DNA of 64,000 nt. It comes from Microvelia longipes (lineage: Eukaryota > Arthropoda > Insecta > Hemiptera > Veliidae). Below are positions 57,060 through 64,000 of the stretch, one piece after another; position 1 is the stretch's first letter; each line of letters opens with the position of its first letter. A model generated the notes under the pieces. It did not search any database and was not told the origin of the DNA. It saw only the letters and a list, made by a program, of their open reading frames with translations. The stretch is from NCBI GenBank assembly GCA_018340805.1, contig JACMZG010000008.1, positions 23,650,003 to 23,714,002 on the forward strand, written 5' to 3'. The translations under genes and the position numbers were made by a program.

Positions 57060-58535
57060 AAGGTAATTGACTAGTTTTTAGGGATTAAAAAATCATTTTT
57101 CATTCCCAAGGGAGATAAAGTTACTTTTTACTCCAATGGGAGATAAAGTAACTTTTTCTCTCTTGAGAATAAAATGCGTTTCCTATTATTAGGGATAGAG
57201 CCAATTATATCGATTTCTAGGGAAGTGGTATCCTCTAAATTTATACAGGAGATCGATCAATTTTTGTAACAGTTTCCCGGGGATGACACCCCTAAAATTT
57301 ATAAGGGAGACTAGACCAAAAATATTTATTTGGCTTAAAATCTGTTTCAGGCCAAAAGAAGTTGTTTTTTGCATCATTATTTTTTTTTTTTCGGGACTGC
57401 ACCTCTAAAATAAACTAAAAGGATCCGACCCCAAAAAAAAATAGAGTATAATACAACAAAACGTATGAAATACAAATATAACAATAACTAGATGACTTTA
57501 ACATACGTAGATAAAACCTTGTATGCCCCTTGGGAGTAAAATGCTATTTTCCCCACACAATTACTCAAAACTGCTTGGGCTTTGGCTCGAAATTCAAGCG
57601 CATAAAAACCTCGGCTTCGCCTCGGGAGTTAAATGCTTTGGTTTTCTCGCCTTACGCGTAGGAACCCACTAACTGTCCAAGAAAATAATTGCATTCATTA
57701 CTCCCTTGTTGCATAATAAACTATTAAATCATCATATTTTCGGTTTATTATTAATTTTTCTTATTTATACCGAAAACGAATCACCTCAAAGAAAATTTCA
57801 AGTTTTTTGATTCTAAGCAAATTATACCGTAGGTATATAAGAAAAGTATTGTGTTTTAAGAAAAAAATCCAAAACCGGGATGTCACTGAAATTATCCGTT
57901 TAGGTGTTTCTAAGGCTTCCTTGTTTTTTTCTGTATGTGTGTCTGTTTTCATCGTAGCTCCTAGTGTATTTATGCTTGAGAGTTAAAATTTTATACAAAA
58001 ATTAGTCTACTGCTGTAATTGTGCTACTCGGAAAATAATTTTTTATGACATCATTAACCTGCTAAAATTTCGAAAAATCATAAAACGCTAAAAAATTATT
58101 CGATCGCATTGAGATTTGACACGCACGTAGTTACGTATAAGAATAACATATATACCAAGTTTCATCTCATTATCAGCATTAGTTCAAGTTTTAAGCCGAG
58201 AAAACCAAAGCATTTAACTCCCGAGGCGAAGCCGAAGTTTTTATGTGCTTGAATTCCGAGCCAAAGCAATTTTGAGTATTAACTCCCGAGACAAAGCCGA
58301 GGGAAGTAATTGTGAGGGGAAAATAGCATTTTACTCCCAAGGGGCATACAAGATTTCATCTCCATATGTTAAAGTCATCTAATTATTGTTATATTCGTAT
58401 TTCCATATGTTTTGTTGTATTATATTCTATTTTTTTTTTTGGTTCGGATCCTCTTAATTTATTTTAGAGGTGCTGTCCCGAAAAATAAAAAATGATGCAA
58501 ACAACTTCTTTTGACCTGAAACAACGTTGTCCCCA
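57060..58535. mobile_element. Large inverted-repeat element of the 'cggcttcgcctcgg' family
   Basis: The left arm ~57355..57690 (GTATGAAATACAAATATAAC, GGGAGTAAAATGCTATTTTC, CCTCGGCTTCGCCTCGGGAG) is mirrored at ~58196..58530. The ~500-base middle contains a minus-strand copy of the GACA family (57860..58090). 57060..57355 extends the left side with homology to 43900..44100. No ORF. Confidence 0.8.
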
Positions 58536-60104
58536 GGATGCTTAAACATTATGTTTGAAAAATTAATAAGAATTAGATCAAATTTTTAGTATCGTCAGGT
58601 GTCTAGGCTACACGCAATATTTAATAAATTAAATTAATGACTCCTATATTAATGTTTGTTTCATTACGAAGCTGAAGACATCGTCCTTTCTTTAACTTAA
58701 AGAGATTTGCGTAAAGCCTATGCATACTTTTTCTAGTGGTTTCAACAACTTCGTTATATAGGATAGTAAGAAGCTGTATTACTATAGGTATAGGAAAAGT
58801 GCTATTTCCTAAATTATATAGTTACATGCATGTTGCCGATATGACCGATATCTGTCCGATGTAGATTCGACTATATCTTGTATTATAATAATAATATAGA
58901 TCTCTTAATCTTTTAACAGATATGTAAGATAACAATCGAGCTAGATCTGCAGGCACAGGCGCGTGACCGCTACACACGTCGTGCATACAGATCCTAATGA
59001 ATTATTTATTAATTTATTTCTTTTTCCAGTTTACTTCCCTGCTTTAGCGCTTTCCCTTTTAAACTATTACGAAATATATTATATTCCTTGTTTATTTTTA
59101 TTTTGTTAGTTCCTCAAATATTGTGAATATTTAAAGGTATAGTTTTGTTTTATGTGATCTTTTTTCCTATGACCTAGAAGTTACAATTACACATGCAGTT
59201 ACAATTCAAATGCAAGCTTAAGAAGACTACCCCAACAAAAATATTATCATAAGAAAAAAATTATAAAAAAACTTTAAAAGAGTACCCGGTACTTATCTTC
59301 CAAGTTTTAACTCTATAAAATCTAGTGAGACACAGCGGGAGTTTTGCGTGATACAGACACAACATTCAAAGACAAACTGAGAGCGCATGACTAAAACCAT
59401 TTAGACAGTCATAAATGAGCCTGAATCCAAAGATTATATTAAAAGCTCGGTTTCGGATACTTTACTCAAGTATCGGTACTTTACCTATTTCACCAACCGT
59501 AGTAGGTAAAAGTAAATAACTGTCACACTTATTTGCCACGGCTCAAATAAGAAGCATCAAGTAAAATTTTAAATAAATTATAAATATTACTTTATCCTTG
59601 ATTTTAATATTTCTTGTGTATTTTACATAAATAACTATTTTCATAACAAAATGAATGAGTAAAAGTAAAAATCGATTATCTTAAGTTCCGAAATGGCTGC
59701 CCCTTCGACCATTCTTGTTACTTTGATCCCAAGTGTCCCGTCAAAGTAACAACACCTACAGCAGTCCATGATATACAATCTATTCGCAGCTTTAGTCTCA
59801 GTATAATGACTCTGACAACTGAAGTGTGTTGGATAATATTAATTAGTTCCTTAATTATCGGTATGATTACGATATAATAATTAACAAATCGTTATATTGC
59901 GGTTGTCCTATGAATAATTATACTTTCCTTAAAGCTCAGAGATGACGTTACTCGAATTCACATCACTCGATTTATCACATCGAATTTGCAGCGCTCATCC
60001 TCCCTTCTTCAGACTCGCTTCGTTAAAAGTCGTTAAATTTATATTGCAACACGTCTAAAACATCCGTTTCGTACCCATCGGTCACCCATCGCACAGACAA
60101 CGCT
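58536..60104. other. Mostly AT-rich, includes a GACA-family copy at 59290..59470
   Basis: 59290..59470 has AACTCTATAAAATCTAGTGA, ATACAGACACAACATTC and GAGCCTGAATCCAA. GC-richer patches near 58930..58990 and 59995..60100 carry no recognisable gene. Confidence 0.45.
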
Positions 60105-60230
60105 CGCCAACTTTAATTAATTCTTAGAGGATAGTAGATGCATACCACCTGAGGTGGGTTCCCGCAGGGTGAATACCCTGATGGGCCAGAATGCCCTAAA
60201 ATGGGCATTTTATTTTCTTTTTTTTTACAC
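60105..60230 (+). mobile_element. SINE-like element (partner of 14880..15085)
   Basis: CCACCTGAGGTGGGTTCCCG and GGTGAATACCCTGATGGGCC, the reverse complement of the first copy, ending in a T/A-rich tail. Confidence 0.55.
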
Positions 60231-60464
60231 TTGTACCTAATTTCAACTCAATTGGATTATTCCCGTTTTATTCATTTTTTTAAAAGCCTTTCACAAGGCA
60301 TTCAATAAAAATTGAACTATTGCTGGTAATAAGATAAAACTTGCGACATATGTTATTCTATACATGACTACATATGTGTGCCAAACCTCATCAGAGTTTT
60401 ATGATTCTTCAAAATGTTTGCTGAGTCATTATTACGGGTTAATGGTGTCATAATAGTTATTTAT

Positions 60465-60600
60465 GCCATAAGGCTGAGAAGTGTGTCTTTATGTCACGGC
60501 AATTAGATTTACCGACGAGCGAAGCGAGTCGGGAAAAATTGCCAAGACATAAAAGACATTCTCAGCCGGATGGCATACACTATTTTTTTTGAGGTAGCAC
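60465..60600. mobile_element. Small TIR element
   Basis: TTATGCCATAAGGCTGAGAA...GACATAAAAGACATTCTCAGCC then GGATGGCATA: imperfect inverted ends of ~30 bases with an inner AATTGCC pair. Confidence 0.55.
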
Positions 60601-61090
60601 TCATTAAATGAAGCACTCATTAAAAAAAATCAAAAAATAGCACTCATTAAACTGCGCTTTATACTTAATTGAAAAAAAACGTCCAATTATTATTAACTCC
60701 ATATTATCGCCGACATTAAATTCATCCATAGCTTCACACTTTTACTCAAAAATGTAAAAGCTTTACAAAATAAACACACAAAAATTGTCAATTAGAACAC
60801 TTTTTAAAAACGAAAAAAAAATTAGTCTACGAACAAAAACAGAAACAAAATGGACGTTTTTAAATAAAGCTCATGAAGGTTTAACACAGATTGTTTTTTG
60901 AACACGCTACATTACAGTAATGGCGGCAACATATGAATTACTTTTACGTCCTAGGAGTTTTTTACATTCATTATTGTCCTCGGAGGTGAAAAGTACTAAA
61001 TAACTTCCTATATCAATAATGATTGGCTTCTCATCCTAAAAACGGTCTAATAAAGTGCTCAATTACGTACTACCTCAAAAAAAACTATTT
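60582..61090. mobile_element. TIR element with TTTTTTTTGAGGTAG ends
   Basis: TTTTTTTTGAGGTAGCACTC near 60590 and GTACTACCTCAAAAAAAA near 61065..61083. No ORF. Confidence 0.5.
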
Positions 61091-61099
61091 TTCGGATAA

Positions 61100-61207
61100 C
61101 ACAACTACCTACACCTATAGAATGATTTTTGTACAAAGTTTCAACACTTTAGCATTAATATTTTGTAGCTTCTATGATAACAGACACACACACACACACA
61201 CACACAC
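61100..61207 (+). repeat. GACA-type dispersed repeat copy ending in a CA tract
   Basis: ACAAAGTTTCAACACTTTAG, GCTTCTATGATAACAGACAC, then about 11 CA units that run straight into the 17-bp minisatellite. Confidence 0.7.
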
Positions 61208-64000
61208 TGTTAATGCCTTCAAACGGTTAATGCCTTCAAAGTGTTAATGCCTTCAAACGGTTAATGCCTTCAAAGTCTTAATGCCTTCAAACGGTTAATG
61301 CCTTCAAACTGTTAATGCCTTCAAACTGTTAATGCTTTCAAACTTTTAATGCCTTCAAACTGGTAATGCCTTCAAACTGTTAATGCTTTCAAACTTTTAA
61401 TGCCTTTAAACTGTTAATGCCTTCAAACGGTTAATGCTTTCAAACGTTTAATGCCTTCAAACTGGTAATGCCGTCAAACTGGTAATGCCTTCAAACTGTA
61501 ATTGCTTCAAACAATGCCTTCAAACTTTAATGCCTTAAAAACTGTTAATGCCTTCAAACGGTTAATGCCTTAAAACTGTTAATGGCCTTCAAACTTTTAA
61601 TGCCTTCAAACTGTTAATGCTTTCAAACTGTTAATGCTTTCAAACTGTTAATGTCTTCTAACTGTTATGCCTTCAAACTGGTAATGCCTTCAAACTGGTA
61701 ATGCCTTCAAACTATTATTGCTTTCAAACTTTAATGCCTTCAAACTGTTAATGCCTTCAAACTGTTAATGCCTTCAAACTGTTAATGCTTTCAAACATTT
61801 AATGCCTTCAAACTTTTAATGCCTTAAAACTGTTAATGCCTTCAAACTGTTAATGCCTTCAAACTGTTAATGCCTTCAAACTGTTAATGCTTTCAAACAT
61901 TTAATGCCTTCAAACTTTTAATGCCTTAAAGTGTTAATGCCTTCAAACGGTTAATGCCATAAAACTGTTAATGGCCTTCAAATTTTAATGCCTTCAAACT
62001 GTTAATGCTTTCAAACTGTTAATGCTTTCAAACTGTTAATGCTTTTAAACTGTTAATGTCTTCTAACTTTTTTGCCTTCAAACTGGTAATGCCTTAAAAC
62101 TGTTAATGGCCTTCAAACTTTTAATGCCTTCAAACTGTTAATCCTTTCAAACTGTTAATGCTTTCAAACTGTTAATGCTTTCAAACTGTTATGTCTTCTA
62201 ACTGTTATGCTTCAAACTGTAATGCCTTCAAACTGGTAATGCCTTCAAACTATTATTGCTTTCAAACTTTTAATGCCTTCAAACTGTTAATGCCTTCAAA
62301 CCTGCTTCAAACTATTATGCTTTCAAACTTTTCTTCAAACTGTTTAATGCTTCAAACATTTAATGCCTTCAAACTTAATTGCCTTAAACTGTTCGTGCCT
62401 TCAAACGGTTAATGCCGTAACTGTTATGCTTTCAAACTTTTGATGCCTTTCAACTGTTAATGCTTTTTTAATGCTTTCAACTGTTAATGCTTCAACTGTT
62501 AATGTCTTCTAACTGTAATGCCTTCAAACTGTTTTGTTTTTGATGCTTCAAACTGTTAATGCTTTCAAACTGTTAATGCCTTTAAACTGTTAATGCTTCA
62601 AACTGTTAATGTCTTTCATGCAAACTGTTAATGCTTCAAACTGTTAATGCCTTCAAACTGTTAATGCCTTCAAACATTTAATGCCTTCAAACTTTTAATG
62701 CCTTAAAACTGTTAATGCCTTCAAACTGTTAATGCTTTCAAACATTTAATGCTTCAAACTTTTAATGCCTTAAAACTGTTCATGCCTTCAAACGGTTAAT
62801 GCCTTAAAACTGTTAATGGCCTTCAAACTTTTGATGCCTTCAAACTGTTATAGTACGACACACGGCTAAAATCAATTGACAGCGCGCCAAAAATCTGTGA
62901 GGGAAAGAATTCTATTGTTCAGACCGACCCCCTCTTCCCCCTCCACCTCATGCCAACCTCGGTATAAAAAAATACCTTTTCGTAAATAAAATCATAAAAA
63001 GGCAACACTGGTTGTAAATATTTGAAACCTCGCGTCGCTTTTATCGTGCTCATTGATCTGTTTGATTTCGTTTCGTTTCATTCCAATCTGTTCAATTCAT
63101 TCAATTATTGCGAAGTTGTAATATGATCTGAGTGCCTATATTTGACGCATGGACATTGACGTATTCTTCAAGCATTTCTTGCTATTTGAGTACAGCGCAG
63201 GTTCTGTGCTCTGTCAACCAAAAGACAGCATTTTTTTGAAAATGCCATGTCTTTCAATAGATGACAGTCTTGACTTTTTTAAGTCTTGAATGCATATTGT
63301 GTCATATTATTTTTATAATATGAAACACTACGCATTCAATTATACAAACTTGACCCAAAAAAGCAGTTTGTTTTGGAAGAAATTAATTATAGCTGACAAT
63401 TTATTTAAATCGTCAAACTTTTATCAAAGAACTATTATGATCCATAGCATTACGTAATTAACAACTTTAACTCCACTTAATTCATACTTCCCGAACAAAT
63501 TTAAAGCAACACTTAGTTGGATTTTTATAAGATACAACAATATTCCTTCTTAAAAAGTAAATAAATAATTTTTTAAAATAAAAAAATACGATATCAAATA
63601 ATAAAAACAAATAATAAAAGTCAAAACATAACCTGACTTTCAGTGTTGCCAGAGTAGGTATTTTTTATTGTTACATAAAAGAAGGGATTTTTTTATTAAA
63701 AAAAGAGGGTTGAAAGCAATGAGATTTTGGCGGGGTGTCAATTGATTTTAGCCGTGTGTCGTATTATAATGCTTTCAAACTGTTAATGCCTTCAAACTGT
63801 TAATGTGACTGTTATGCCTTCAAACTGTTAATGCCTTCAATCTTTTAATGCTTCAAACTGTTATTGTCTTCTAACTGTTTAATGCTTTAAACTGTTAATG
63901 CCTTAATGTTATGCCTTCAAACTGTTAATGCTGTTAAAACTTTTATGCCTTCAAACTGTTATGTCTTCTAAATGCTTTCAAACTGTAATGCCGTCAAATG
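61208..64000. repeat. 17-bp minisatellite (TTAATGCCTTCAAACTG)n, interrupted by a TIR element
   Basis: About 97 units before 62850 and about 14 after 63767, continuing past the window. Variants: CTTT for CTTC, CGG/CTT/CAT endings, and a few shortened units. Larger blocks recur (for example the order around 61740..61900), indicating amplification of multi-unit segments. The 74- and 73-codon frames within are by-products. Confidence 0.92.
62851..63766. mobile_element. 0.92-kb non-autonomous TIR element of MITE family A, inserted in the minisatellite
   Basis: TIRs TAGTACGACACACGGCTAAA + ATCAATTGACA and the mirror TGTCAATTGATTTTAGCC + GTGTGTCGTATTA. Flanks read CTGTTA|...|TAATGC, i.e. the array's GTTAATG cut at a duplicated TA. 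It has no ORF for a transposase. It is longer than the ~165-177 bp relatives at 692 and 3499, which keep only the ends. Confidence 0.85.

Noticed and set aside
61023..62412. Frames of 73-74 codons rich in NAFK/MPSN
   Set aside because: Products of the 17-bp minisatellite, whose unit (not a multiple of three) cycles frames.

Overview
The window looks like AT-rich nuclear DNA of an insect, possibly a beetle (weak inference). Evidence: small exons with GT..AG introns, arthropod-type TATA + TCATTC promoters, Rebers-Riddiford (RR-2) cuticular proteins, an insect-type beta-1,3-glucan recognition protein (GNBP/betaGRP), and dense Jockey/RTE/CR1-like/I-like LINE, gypsy, SINE and MITE debris. There are no bacterial operons, CRISPR arrays or tRNA/rRNA genes.

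Four protein-coding loci can be rebuilt by joining short exons whose splice phases agree. (1) Minus strand, 15458..11224: a 379-aa secreted cuticular protein with a long tryptophan-rich WKPEPT-repeat region and a C-terminal RR-2 chitin-binding domain. (2) Minus strand, 33181..22802 (10 exons) plus a phase-compatible signal-peptide exon at 56209..56154: a 506-aa GNBP-like protein. Its GH16-like domain lacks the catalytic acids, and its N-terminus resembles a WSC domain instead of the usual CBM39. (3) and (4) Plus strand, 34793..38324 and 44946..48133: two tandem paralogous His-rich RR-2 cuticular protein genes. If the distant first exon of (2) is right, both cuticle genes lie inside its ~23-kb first intron on the opposite strand.

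The cuticle-gene cluster also holds broken copies. A promoter without a gene lies at 38634..39326, cut at the transcription start by a foldback element. An orphan, frameshifted last exon at 53743..54435 is joined directly to a truncated RNase H-bearing LINE.

The remainder is repeats. Region by region: 0-9 kb Jockey 3' end, MITEs, RTE debris and a nested foldback; 11-15.5 kb the Trp-rich cuticle gene; 16-19.2 kb tandem and dispersed repeats; 19.7-22.2 kb a 5'-truncated RTE-type LINE (minus); 22.8-33.2 kb the GNBP-like exons, with an 80-bp satellite in one intron; 34-54.4 kb the cuticle cluster with palindromic elements, a gypsy integrase scrap and CR1-like and I-like LINE scraps; 54.4-61 kb foldback/inverted repeat families; 61.2-64 kb a 17-bp minisatellite interrupted by a 0.9-kb TIR element inserted at TA.

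Functionally, the loci fit cuticle building (chitin-binding proteins) and fungal/bacterial glucan sensing (GNBP-like). All exon models come from reading the sequence only; no alignment or transcript evidence was available.
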